Assembly (NCBI GenBank): GCA_965224535.1
Contig: CBDCZR010000029.1
Coordinates: 186,001 to 250,000 of the forward strand
DNA length: 64,000 nt
Source of the DNA: JBCDHN01 sp965224535
GTDB taxonomy: Bacteria > Verrucomicrobiota > Verrucomicrobiia > Verrucomicrobiales > DEV007
Direction of reading: 5' to 3'
Shown: piece by piece, positions 42,977 to 51,267 of the stretch
How the letters are laid out: each line of letters starts with the position of its first letter
Position numbering within the stretch: position 1 is the first letter of the stretch
Notes under the pieces: generated by a model
Database searches by the model: none
What the model was told of the DNA's origin: nothing
Seen by the model: the letters and a program-made list of their open reading frames with translations, nothing else
Program-made: the position numbers and the translations under genes

Positions 42977-45841
42977 CTATTCGCTTGCCGGTTTTTCGGC
43001 CGGTTGATACTCCGCGCGCCACTTGACGAAGAGTTGTTTGGCTTGGGTGATGACCGGATGGTTGTGATGTCCCATGCGTTGGATCATGTCGCGCAAAACG
43101 AGCAACGCTTTGAGCTCGTGGCCGCCTTCTTTGAGGATAAGCGCGGTGCGGACGTAGGCGCGGGTAGACCAATCCAGGTGGCCGGGAAAATTGGCGTAGA
43201 CGCTGACGTAAATCTTTAGCGCGTCGTTGGTTTGACCTTGTTCGTCCAGGCAATGGGCGTAGTTGTAATTCGCTTCCGGACGGCTAACCGTCCAACCGCG
43301 GTTATCCAGGTACTGCTCCCAAAACGGCTGAGCTTCGGCATGCTTCTTATCTTCAGTCAGCAAACGCGCAATTCCCAGCACCGCCAGCTCTTGCAGCTCT
43401 TCGTTCGGGATTTCTCTGAGGACGCGTTGAAATTTTTCCAGCCCCGCCGCGCGTTGGGCAGGATCGCCGGATTTGGCTTGGATTTCGGCGGTATCCACCA
43501 AGGCGTAATCATAATTGGCCGTGCCGGGGCGCTGGTTGATGATGTAGTCGTACAACTTGGTGGCTTCGTCAGGGATATTGCGCTCGCGGGCCAGCCAGCG
43601 CGCCAATTGCACGATCACGTAGTTGCTTTGCTGCGCGGGGTCGAATTTTGCGTGAAGCTGAAAATATTGCTGGCGGGCCTCATCTTCCGCCTCCTGACTT
43701 TCCACGCCGGATAGAACGTCAACCAGGCCGATACGCAGCCACCCATCCAAGGCGGGCGCAATGTCCGGTTCCACACGCAGCGTCCGTAGCTCCTGCAGGG
43801 CGGGTTCTTGCTCGAGATTCGATTTCACGAAGTCGAGATAGGTGCCAAACATCTCCGCCAGCTCCGTGGATTCCGGTTGGGAGCCGAATTCGCGGACGAT
43901 TTCCCGCAACCGCGCAACTGCCTCTTCGGCGCGGTCCAGTTCCACGAACGTTGGCAGGGCGGCGGTGAGAAAATCCAGCCGATAGGCCGAATCCGCATGT
44001 TTTTCCTCAAATTCCTGGAGGTGCGCCGCGGCTTTGTCCCATTCTTGCAGGTCGGCGGTGTGAATCTCCAACTGCCACAGAGCGTAGGCGGCGGTTTCTT
44101 CCTGCCCCGGAATTTCATTGGCCAGCGTCTTGGCCTGGAGATAGCAGGGCTCCACCTCGTCGAACGATCGCTCTTGGGTCGCGAAAATGTCTCCCTTCAG
44201 ATTCCAGGAAGTGGCGACGACCTCGTTGTTGGGAAATTCCGCGTGGAGACGCTCGATTTTCGCCAACGCCGGGTCGAGCTGATCCAGCATAAATTCCGAC
44301 AACGCGCATTGGTACAAGGCGCCGGGCAACATTCCCGATTTTGGGTATTTATCGATAAACGCGTTGAGAATTTGCGCGGCTTCTTCCCACTTGTAGAGCT
44401 GCACTTTGGTCAACCCGGCATAGAACTCCACGGGTTCCAAGCGTTGACCTTCGGGATAGTTTTGCCGATAAGCATCCAGCTCCGCCTCGGCTTCTTCCAG
44501 GTTGCCCAGGTGAAAGGCGCAAGCGCCGGTCACGAAATCCGGAATGTCGCGAATTTCCGAGCCCGGGTCCATTCCCTCGCGGACGTCCGTGGCGATATCG
44601 TAGGCCTCCTGGTATTCTCCGCGCAAATAAACCACCTCCACCAAAACGCGGGCCACGCCGGGCATCAGTTCGTGTTCCGGGTAGGCATCCAGGAAGATTT
44701 TGCCGTAGTGATAGGCCTCGCGCCATTTATCGATTTGCGCGGCTGAGGCCACGGCGTTATGCAAATAGACCGGGCGGTCCACGTGGCCTTCCTGCACTTC
44801 TTCGCACAGCTTGCGAAACGCCACGTAGCTGGCGGAAAAATTGCGCATCTGAAAGTGCGCGGAGCCGACGCCGTTAATCATATCCCACGATCCGGTCTTC
44901 AATTTTGCCCGCTCCTCCTTCATGGTGCTGATGGCTTCCTGTTTCCGCGCTTCCAGTTCCTCGGGCACTTCGCGTTCTTCCATTCGCTGGATTTGTTCGT
45001 CCAGCATGGGCGTTAGGTTGATGGGATCGACCATGAGGCCGTACCACGCCAGGGAACGAATGGGATCCTGCGATTCGATGGCGATTTGCGCCAGGTGCTG
45101 GAACCTGGCGTTGCGCTCGAAGCGATCCTCCAACCGGTCTTGGCTGACGATCGCGCGGAAACCGTTGAGAAAGTCGCGCATGGGCGGCAATTCGACCTGC
45201 GGGGACCAATCTTCCGCCAAAATCATGAAAATCACCTGTTTGAGGCCCTCGCTGGCGCGTTCGTTGCTTAGCGCGGGGCTAATCAGGTCAAAACCGCCTT
45301 CCAAATCGCCGGATTTAATGCGGCAACGGCCCAAATTCACGGCGATGTAAATCCGGTTGATTTGGCGGTCGTTTTTTCCTTCCGCCAGCGCCTTATCGTA
45401 TAATTTCGCCGCCTCGGCATAGTTGGTCTGGTGCATTAAAACGTTGGCCCATTGGACCAGTGAAGCGATGCGGAAGATATTGGGCTGAACCTTTTGCGGT
45501 TTGGAATCCGGTTTCTTGGGCGGAGGATCGTTCGTATATTTTTCGTAGCAGGTTTGGAAGGATTTGATGGCGCCTTCGTAGTTTTTCTTCCCAATCTGCA
45601 TGAGTCCGCGCAGGTAGAAGAAATGGCCAAACACGGGGCCGTAGGTCTCTTTTCCGTCCTCGCCATAGTTGCTGATGATTCCGTTGACTACGGTCAGCCC
45701 CTCATCCCATTTTTGCTCGCTAACGGCTTGAACGGCCAGGTTGTACGCCTGCGCGGGATCAGACGCGTTTTGCGCGCCAAGCCAACCGCCGCTGCATAGG
45801 AACGCAACAAAAGCGATGCAAATGGCGGGCGCTCGTTTCAT
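42977..45841 (-). CDS. Large exported TPR protein of the ExbB/ExbD operon
   Basis: The 954-residue protein has a signal peptide (MKRAPAICIAFVAFLCSGGWLGAQ) and then tetratricopeptide-type helical pairs along its whole length, for example AYNLAVQAVSEQKWDEGLTVV, NYAEAAKLYDKALAEGKND, KWEEAAQILNAFIDKYPKSG and GQTNDALKIYVSVYANFPG. The repeats resemble the outer-membrane lipoprotein TPRs (YbgF/BamD-like) in style, but the protein has no lipobox. It lies 12 bases downstream of the vWA gene. The likely job is a periplasmic scaffold that binds the vWA protein or cell-wall components; this is inference from context. Confidence 0.85.
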   Translation of the reverse strand: MKRAPAICIAFVAFLCSGGWLGAQNASDPAQAYNLAVQAVSEQKWDEGLTVVNGIISNYGEDGKETYGPVFGHFFYLRGLMQIGKKNYEGAIKSFQTCYEKYTNDPPPKKPDSKPQKVQPNIFRIASLVQWANVLMHQTNYAEAAKLYDKALAEGKNDRQINRIYIAVNLGRCRIKSGDLEGGFDLISPALSNERASEGLKQVIFMILAEDWSPQVELPPMRDFLNGFRAIVSQDRLEDRFERNARFQHLAQIAIESQDPIRSLAWYGLMVDPINLTPMLDEQIQRMEEREVPEELEARKQEAISTMKEERAKLKTGSWDMINGVGSAHFQMRNFSASYVAFRKLCEEVQEGHVDRPVYLHNAVASAAQIDKWREAYHYGKIFLDAYPEHELMPGVARVLVEVVYLRGEYQEAYDIATDVREGMDPGSEIRDIPDFVTGACAFHLGNLEEAEAELDAYRQNYPEGQRLEPVEFYAGLTKVQLYKWEEAAQILNAFIDKYPKSGMLPGALYQCALSEFMLDQLDPALAKIERLHAEFPNNEVVATSWNLKGDIFATQERSFDEVEPCYLQAKTLANEIPGQEETAAYALWQLEIHTADLQEWDKAAAHLQEFEEKHADSAYRLDFLTAALPTFVELDRAEEAVARLREIVREFGSQPESTELAEMFGTYLDFVKSNLEQEPALQELRTLRVEPDIAPALDGWLRIGLVDVLSGVESQEAEDEARQQYFQLHAKFDPAQQSNYVIVQLARWLARERNIPDEATKLYDYIINQRPGTANYDYALVDTAEIQAKSGDPAQRAAGLEKFQRVLREIPNEELQELAVLGIARLLTEDKKHAEAQPFWEQYLDNRGWTVSRPEANYNYAHCLDEQGQTNDALKIYVSVYANFPGHLDWSTRAYVRTALILKEGGHELKALLVLRDMIQRMGHHNHPVITQAKQLFVKWRAEYQPAEKPASE

Positions 45842-45853
45842 GTCTTATCCGCG

Positions 45854-47431
45854 CTAGAGACGGCCCTTGTATTTGTTGGGATTTTTCACAAAATCGAAGC
45901 CGTCGATGGCTTTGCCCTCTTTATCGACAACGGTGAACTTTCCGCCCGTACCTTTGGCGATCGCGGCAAACTGCGAAGCGCCGGCGGCGGTTTGCATGGC
46001 GATGGTGTTGATCTGCGGCTTCCCTTTTTTGCGATTCATCGCCAAAATCGGCGGCGGATCGTTTCCGCCGGTTCCATCCGACATGAAGAAGATCACGTCC
46101 GGGGGCGGGCTCATGTAATGGCCCTGGCGCAATGCCATTTCCCAGTCCGTGCCGCCAAAGAGGGGAGACTTCTGGATGAACGCCATGGTTTTTTTGACGT
46201 TGGACGGATTTGCCGCCAGCCACTCAGCCTTGGGCAGGCCGGAGTCCAAGCCTTTGAACTCGTAATCCGCATAGCCGCCTTTGCTGACAAAGTGATACTT
46301 CTTGCCCTTGGGATCGGTAATGACGTTGTCCTTGTTGGCCGCTCTTTTTACCGACCAGCCATCCTGTGCATAGTAGCCGCCGCCGGCAAAGAGCATGACT
46401 TGGTATTGCACGCCGCGCAGTGCGCCCAACGCGCGTTGCAGCTCATCGTTGCGCAGTTTTACCTGGTTGGCCTTCATGGAGCCGGAGTGGTCGATGATGA
46501 AGAGAAAGCGGTTGCCGGTGGCCGTTCCGCCGAAAAAGGAGGCTCCCGAGCCAAATCCCGTACCCGCGCCACCAAAACCTCCCGCGCCCAGGTTGCCTTC
46601 GCCCATTCCCAGGGGGCCGGTGCTGGTTTTGGTCACTTTGGGCAGGGCAAATTTGGCCATGGCGTTGGAGCGCATCAACTGAGCCACCGGAGCTGCGGCT
46701 GAAGCGGCCGAAGTCGACTTTTTGACCTGTTTGACCACGTTTTTCTTGCGCATCTCCTGCTTGGCCACCGGCGGGCCGATGACCGCGGCCACAATTTCCG
46801 GATCGTCCTTGGCCGGGGGCAAAATCACCAAAATCGCGGCGACGATGCCGATGAGCACGTGCACGCCAACGGCGATGAGGATGGCGGTTAGCTTACTTCC
46901 CGTGCGTTTTTTGGGCTTGGCGGCCGGCGCAAGATCGGGAACTGCCGCGCCCTGCGGATTTTGCCACGCGGAGTCGATGGCGGGCGGCGCATCGGCGGGT
47001 GCGTGATACGCTTCAGCCGGCGCGTGGTAGGTTTCCGGATCGGCGACGGCGTGTTCGGCCGGCGGCATGGATTCTCCCTCCAAGCCGGCGTCTGAGATTC
47101 CCAACGCCCGGGCCACTTCAAAGTGTTGGGCCGCTTGTTCGGCGTCACCGTTGTGTTCCAGCAGCGTTGCCAAAACCTGGTGGCCGTAGCCGCTGGATGG
47201 CCGGGCCGCCACGTATTTTTCGGCAACCGGCAGGGCGCGGTCGCCGCCAATTTCAACCGCGGACTGCAGTTGCTCGTCGCCGGACGGCGCGTTGGGTGCT
47301 GCGCCAACCAATTCGGCGGCTTCGTCCACGGCTTCGCGCTCCACCATTTTGTTGGCGACGAGCAGCCGGATCGACCAATCCTCTGGCGCGACTTCCAGGG
47401 CTTGAAGGAGGGATTGTTCTACGGGGTCCAT
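45854..47431 (-). CDS. Transmembrane von Willebrand factor A protein in the TonB position of an ExbB/ExbD operon
   Basis: The 525-residue protein has a cytoplasmic N-terminus with TPR-like helices (residues 1-115), a His/Ala/Pro-rich linker, one transmembrane helix (181-205, AILIAVGVHVLIGIVAAILV), a lysine-rich stretch (KKNVVKQVKKS), a glycine-rich segment (270-305) and a vWA domain with the MIDAS motif DHSGSM (314-319), FGGTDW with the MIDAS Thr, and FMSDGTGGND. One helix followed by a periplasmic extension is TonB-like topology, but no TonB C-terminal domain is present. It starts 4 bases after exbD. I infer that ExbB/ExbD drives this protein, with the vWA domain as the periplasmic effector. 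Confidence 0.88.
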   Translation of the reverse strand: MDPVEQSLLQALEVAPEDWSIRLLVANKMVEREAVDEAAELVGAAPNAPSGDEQLQSAVEIGGDRALPVAEKYVAARPSSGYGHQVLATLLEHNGDAEQAAQHFEVARALGISDAGLEGESMPPAEHAVADPETYHAPAEAYHAPADAPPAIDSAWQNPQGAAVPDLAPAAKPKKRTGSKLTAILIAVGVHVLIGIVAAILVILPPAKDDPEIVAAVIGPPVAKQEMRKKNVVKQVKKSTSAASAAAPVAQLMRSNAMAKFALPKVTKTSTGPLGMGEGNLGAGGFGGAGTGFGSGASFFGGTATGNRFLFIIDHSGSMKANQVKLRNDELQRALGALRGVQYQVMLFAGGGYYAQDGWSVKRAANKDNVITDPKGKKYHFVSKGGYADYEFKGLDSGLPKAEWLAANPSNVKKTMAFIQKSPLFGGTDWEMALRQGHYMSPPPDVIFFMSDGTGGNDPPPILAMNRKKGKPQINTIAMQTAAGASQFAAIAKGTGGKFTVVDKEGKAIDGFDFVKNPNKYKGRL

Positions 47432-47435
47432 GGGA

Positions 47436-47873
47436 TTATTGGGCTAAGCTCACATTTTTGATGTCCGCCTTGGCGCAGACGTTCAGCACATCCACGAAAC
47501 GTTGCCCCACAGCCTCGTCCGCGCAATCAATGATAATTTGCGGCTCGGTGTTGGCAACCTGGCAACTGGCGGCGTAGCGCTGAAGGCGGTCGGTGAGATT
47601 CGGCAAGTCGCGATCGTTGGGGTCGGAATCGGAGACCTCTTCGTTGACGATGACCGCTCCGCCGGGATCGACCTGGATCAGCATCTGGTCGATCTTCACC
47701 TCGGTGCTGTCCGTGCTGTCAATGCCGGGCAGGGTCAGGCTCAGGTCCGCCTCGGATTTTTGCAGCGTGGTGGTGACCAAAAAGTAGATCAGCAGCAGAA
47801 ACGCCACGTCGATGAGCGGCGAAATGTCCAATTCCGGCTCTTCCTGGTCGCCAAATGGGTCGCTGTCGGCCAT
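47436..47873 (-). CDS. exbD: ExbD/TolR-family biopolymer transport protein (first copy from the 3' end)
   Basis: The 145-residue protein has the ExbD layout: a short cytoplasmic start, one membrane helix SPLIDVAFLLLIYFLV with the essential proton-carrying Asp, and a periplasmic domain. The periplasmic part carries the NVSLAQ end. ExbD dimers sit inside the ExbB pentamer and convert proton flow into motion. The start directly abuts the stop codon of the other exbD gene, so translation is coupled. It shares little sequence with its neighbour beyond the helix, so the pair is probably a heterodimer rather than a recent duplication. Confidence 0.93.
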   Translation of the reverse strand: MADSDPFGDQEEPELDISPLIDVAFLLLIYFLVTTTLQKSEADLSLTLPGIDSTDSTEVKIDQMLIQVDPGGAVIVNEEVSDSDPNDRDLPNLTDRLQRYAASCQVANTEPQIIIDCADEAVGQRFVDVLNVCAKADIKNVSLAQ

Positions 47874-48296
47874 TTACTTGCTGGTTTGGTAGGTTGAGAA
47901 AATCACCGTGGGTACGCCGCCATCCGCCGAAGCGCGGCTGACCTCCTTGATAAAACGGTAAGGCACGTCCTTGTGGGCGCGCAGATGCAGGCGGGTGTTT
48001 GCGTTTTTCGCCTTGGCCTGGCTCATGGCCTGCGTCAGCTGATCGAGCGACAAGACGCTGCCGCCGACGTTTTTCAGCGTGCCGTCCTGGTAAATGTTGA
48101 TGATGACGCGGCCTTCCACCAGTTCCGGCACCTTGGCGTTGCTGGCGATGGGGATGATCACGTTTTTGTCCTTGGGGTAGGTAATGATGTTGGCGGTGAC
48201 CATGAAAAAGACGAGCAGCAGGAAGACCAGGTCGATCATCGGCGAGAGATCGGTTTTCAGCCCGGGACCTTCAAAAAGCTCGTCGTTTTTGGCCAT
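47874..48296 (-). CDS. exbD: ExbD/TolR-family biopolymer transport protein (second copy)
   Basis: The 140-residue protein has the membrane helix LSPMIDLVFLLLVFFMVTA with the conserved Asp and a periplasmic domain ending in VIFSTYQTSK. I chose the ATG at 48296 (MAKNDELFEGPGLKTD); 16 upstream codons overlap the exbB end and are not needed. It lies 22 bases after exbB. Two different exbD genes in tandem are common in planctomycetes and verrucomicrobia. Confidence 0.93.
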   Translation of the reverse strand: MAKNDELFEGPGLKTDLSPMIDLVFLLLVFFMVTANIITYPKDKNVIIPIASNAKVPELVEGRVIINIYQDGTLKNVGGSVLSLDQLTQAMSQAKAKNANTRLHLRAHKDVPYRFIKEVSRASADGGVPTVIFSTYQTSK

Positions 48297-48318
48297 CAAT
48301 CGGGTTTCGTTCGGTCGT

Positions 48319-49152
48319 TCACTCCTCGGTGTGATAGGTGGCAACGGCCCGCCGCAAGTGGGCCATCAACTCCTCGGCCTTTTCGTCGCACTCAGCCACC
48401 AGGCTCTGCAACCGGTCGCGGAAGATGAAATAGCAAAAAATGGCCGGCAGCGCGATGACCAGCCCTGACGCTGTGGTGATGAGCGCCTCCGAGATGTTTC
48501 CGGCAAATTTCGAGGGATCGCCGGTCCCGCCCTGGCTCAATTTGCCGAACGCGCCAATCATTCCGGAAACCGTCCCCAGCAGCCCCATCATCGGCGCGGC
48601 TTGAGCCAGCACGGAGAAGTAGTTGATGGTGCGCACCCGGCCGCGGTTGAAGCGTTTGGTCGCGCCGGCCATGATGTCGTCCAATTTGTCGGTCCCCAGC
48701 GTTTCGTAGCCAAATTCGCTGATGTGGCCGAAACCGGCTTGCAGCGTGCTGCTCAGGCAATTGTCGCCACCCTTCAGCTTGCCGGCGGCGGACTCCAAAT
48801 TCGCCGATTCCATGTCTGATTGCAGGGCCGAAACTAGGGCATCGGGGTGAAAATTGCGCTTTTGCAGGTCGATGGAGCAAAAGACCAGCAAACCGATTAA
48901 CACCAGCGAAAACGTCCCCAAAACCCACATCGACCAACCGCCGGCTTTGATCATGTCCAGCAGGTTGACCGGGCCTGTTGAAGCGCCGGCGTCACCGGAC
49001 GAATCGCTGGGCGAAGGAGCGGGGGCGGTTTCCTCTTCCAGGCCGGGAATGTTCAGATCCAGGCCGTCCTGGGCAGAAAGGGTTGGCGCCAGCCAAAAGA
49101 ACCCGGCCGCGGCCGAGAGAACTGCGAAAAGGGAGAATCGGTATCGAATCAT
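48319..49152 (-). CDS. exbB: MotA/TolQ/ExbB proton channel family protein with an exported N-terminal extension
   Basis: The 277-residue protein starts with a signal-like segment (RYRFSLFAVLSAAAGFFWL) and a Pro/Ser/Ala-rich linker (about 30-65), then the first channel helix (MWVLGTFSLVLIGLLVFC). The proton-channel core is seen in APMMGLLGTVSGMIGAFGKL and ISEALITTASGLVIALPAI, the two conserved helices of ExbB/TolQ. It is the first gene of the operon, with 163 bases between it and the DUF1501 stop upstream. The added periplasmic N-terminal part is typical of ExbB proteins from this phylum. Confidence 0.94.
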   Translation of the reverse strand: MIRYRFSLFAVLSAAAGFFWLAPTLSAQDGLDLNIPGLEEETAPAPSPSDSSGDAGASTGPVNLLDMIKAGGWSMWVLGTFSLVLIGLLVFCSIDLQKRNFHPDALVSALQSDMESANLESAAGKLKGGDNCLSSTLQAGFGHISEFGYETLGTDKLDDIMAGATKRFNRGRVRTINYFSVLAQAAPMMGLLGTVSGMIGAFGKLSQGGTGDPSKFAGNISEALITTASGLVIALPAIFCYFIFRDRLQSLVAECDEKAEELMAHLRRAVATYHTEE

Positions 49153-49315
49153 GGGGGATGAAGACGTGAAAGTGACTTTTTTGCCAGAAAACCGGGTCGA
49201 ACGCGATGCCAAAGTTCGATTTTCGCACCGCTCCCGACGCCAGTCACGCGAACGGGAACGAAGGCAATCCAAAAGGTCAGAACGTTGAGAGGTTGCAGGC
49301 GCGATTTGACGCGTT

Positions 49316-50707
49316 TCAAGCGATCAACTCCTCGATCGCCTGCCCGCCGAACTGGCTGAGCTGCTTGAAACGGCCGGCGTGGTAGAAGGTTAGCTTGTTG
49401 TCATCCAGTCCGAGCAAGCGAAGCAGGGTAACGTGCAAATCGCGCAGGTGGTGGACGCTTTCCACCGCGGTGGCGCCGATTTCGTCGGTCGCGCCGATGG
49501 TGTGGCCGGCTTTGCAACCGCCGCCGGCCATCCACACGGTCATGGCGTCGGGATTGTGATCGCGGCCGTAGGCGAGACCTCCGCCGCGGATGCCGTTGTC
49601 CGGCGTGCGGCCAAATTCGCCCATCCAGACGATGAGCGTCTCTTCCAGCAACCCGCGCTGTTTCAGGTCCTCGATGAGCGCGGCGATGGGGCGGTCGACC
49701 GCCGGAATGAGGGCGCCGTGGGCCTTGGCGATGTAGTCGTGCGAATCCCAGGTGCTGGCGTAAAGCTGGACGAAACGCACGCCTTGCTCGACCAGTTTGC
49801 GGGCCAGCAGACAGCGCCGGCCAAAACCGTCGGTCGGCTCCCGGCCGATGCCGTACATTTCGCGGGTTTGCCGGGTTTCGCCCTCGATGTCGAGAATTCC
49901 GGGCACTTGCATCTGCATGCGGAAGGCCAGCTCGTAGTTTTGCATCCGCGCCTCCAATTCCCCGTGCCCGGGATGCCGTGCGGCGTGGAGACGGTTGAAT
50001 TTTTGGAGCAAATCCAGGTTTTTGCGTTGATCGGCCGGAGTTACGCCCGGCGGTGGTTGCAAATTCAGGATTGGGCTGCCTTTGGGCCGCAACGCCGTGC
50101 CCTGAAACGCGGTTGGCAGGTAACCGTTGCCCCAATTGGCGGAGCCGCCCTGCGGATGGGCCAGCTCCGGCAAGACGATGAAGCCGGGCAAGTCCTCGTT
50201 TTCGCTCCCCAGGCCAAAAGTGACCCACGAACCCAGTGCGGGGTCGCCGCCAAAGCGGTTGCCGGTGTTGACGTGGTAGTTGGCGGTGGGGTGGTTGACG
50301 CTCTCCACCTGGCAACCGCGGTAAAAGCACAGATCGTCGGCCACATTCTTCAAGTTTTCCCACAGCGTGCACATGTCGGCCCCGGATTCGCCTGCCTTGA
50401 TGAACTCGAACGGACTTTGCACGTAGTAACGCTTGCCGCTGGACATCGCGCTCTGTTTCTCGCCGGAGCGGGTGAATTCCTGGAGGTGCAGGTCCTTGAG
50501 CTTCGGCTTAGGATCAAAGGTATCCACGTGGCTCGGCCCGCCCTCCATGTAGAGAAAAATGCAGTGCTTGGCCTTGGCCAGCGGAAAATGCGGCCCCTCG
50601 GCGCCGGGGCCCGGATACGCGCGGGCGTCGCGAGCCAGCATGCCGGTTAGGGCAACGCTGCCAAGGGTGGAGCCTAGGCCGTAGACAAAATCGCGTCGGC
50701 TGGTCAT
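49316..50707 (-). CDS. TAT-exported DUF1501 protein
   Basis: The 463-residue protein opens with a twin-arginine signal (SRRDFVYGLGSTLGSVALTG) and contains family signatures: CIFLYMEGGPSHVDTFDPKP, YHVNTGNRFGGDPALGSWV, EQGVRFVQLYASTWDSHD, and IVWMGEFGRTPDN. DUF1501 proteins belong to the alkaline-phosphatase/sulfatase fold superfamily and are usually next to DUF1549/DUF1553 genes; their activity is unknown. Here the nearest such partner is at 28863-31793. I chose the ATG at 50707 because the TAT signal follows directly. Confidence 0.93.
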   Translation of the reverse strand: MTSRRDFVYGLGSTLGSVALTGMLARDARAYPGPGAEGPHFPLAKAKHCIFLYMEGGPSHVDTFDPKPKLKDLHLQEFTRSGEKQSAMSSGKRYYVQSPFEFIKAGESGADMCTLWENLKNVADDLCFYRGCQVESVNHPTANYHVNTGNRFGGDPALGSWVTFGLGSENEDLPGFIVLPELAHPQGGSANWGNGYLPTAFQGTALRPKGSPILNLQPPPGVTPADQRKNLDLLQKFNRLHAARHPGHGELEARMQNYELAFRMQMQVPGILDIEGETRQTREMYGIGREPTDGFGRRCLLARKLVEQGVRFVQLYASTWDSHDYIAKAHGALIPAVDRPIAALIEDLKQRGLLEETLIVWMGEFGRTPDNGIRGGGLAYGRDHNPDAMTVWMAGGGCKAGHTIGATDEIGATAVESVHHLRDLHVTLLRLLGLDDNKLTFYHAGRFKQLSQFGGQAIEELIA

Positions 50708-50799
50708 GCGATCAAAGAAATCGGCCACCGGGGGGTTGTTCAAGCAAAAAGGGCGGATTCCCGGTTGCGGTGAGCCTTGCCTCGCCGCTTGTTTTGCGG

Positions 50800-51213
50800 A
50801 TGAGCGAAGCCCAAACTTCTCCAAATGGCCAAGGAGCCCCTGTCGGAAAAATCGTCGGTTTTAGCTGCCTGGGCCTATTGGTGCTGAGTTTGGCCTGCGG
50901 AGGCTTCGGCTTCTTTTCGCTGGTGAAGATGATGAAAAACAACGAGCCCTACAAAACCGCCCTCAACGCGGCGCAAACGCATCCGGCGGCCATCGCGGCC
51001 TTGGGCGAGCCGGTCGAACCCGGTTTGTTGGCCAGCGGCAAAATTAACCTGACCGGCAACGAAGGAGAGGCGGACATCGCCGTGCCGGTTTCCGGTCCCA
51101 AAGCCAAGGGCAAGGTCTACATCGTGGGCACAAAATCCGCCGGAAAATGGACCTACACCACGTTTGAGCTGGCTTTGGAGGGCCAGGAAGAGCGCATCCC
51201 GCTCAACGAGTGA
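50800..51213 (+). CDS. Coa1-like cytochrome c oxidase assembly factor family protein
   Basis: The 137-residue protein has one membrane helix (VGFSCLGLLVLSLACGGFGFFSL) followed by a soluble domain with segments AALGEPVEPGLLASGKINLTGNEGEADIAVPVSGPK broken here only by strand turns, which resembles the Coa1 family (PF08695). Mitochondrial Coa1 helps assemble Cox1; bacterial members are uncharacterised. The start ATG at 50800 (MSEAQTSPN) is preferred over one 30 bases upstream. It lies 54 bases before the GTG of the second sulfatase on the same strand. Confidence 0.7.
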   Translation: MSEAQTSPNGQGAPVGKIVGFSCLGLLVLSLACGGFGFFSLVKMMKNNEPYKTALNAAQTHPAAIAALGEPVEPGLLASGKINLTGNEGEADIAVPVSGPKAKGKVYIVGTKSAGKWTYTTFELALEGQEERIPLNE

Positions 51214-51267
51214 CGGCGACGAGGTTCGGGCTTGCGCGGGACGCCTTCCGGCTCCCTAATTCGCCGG

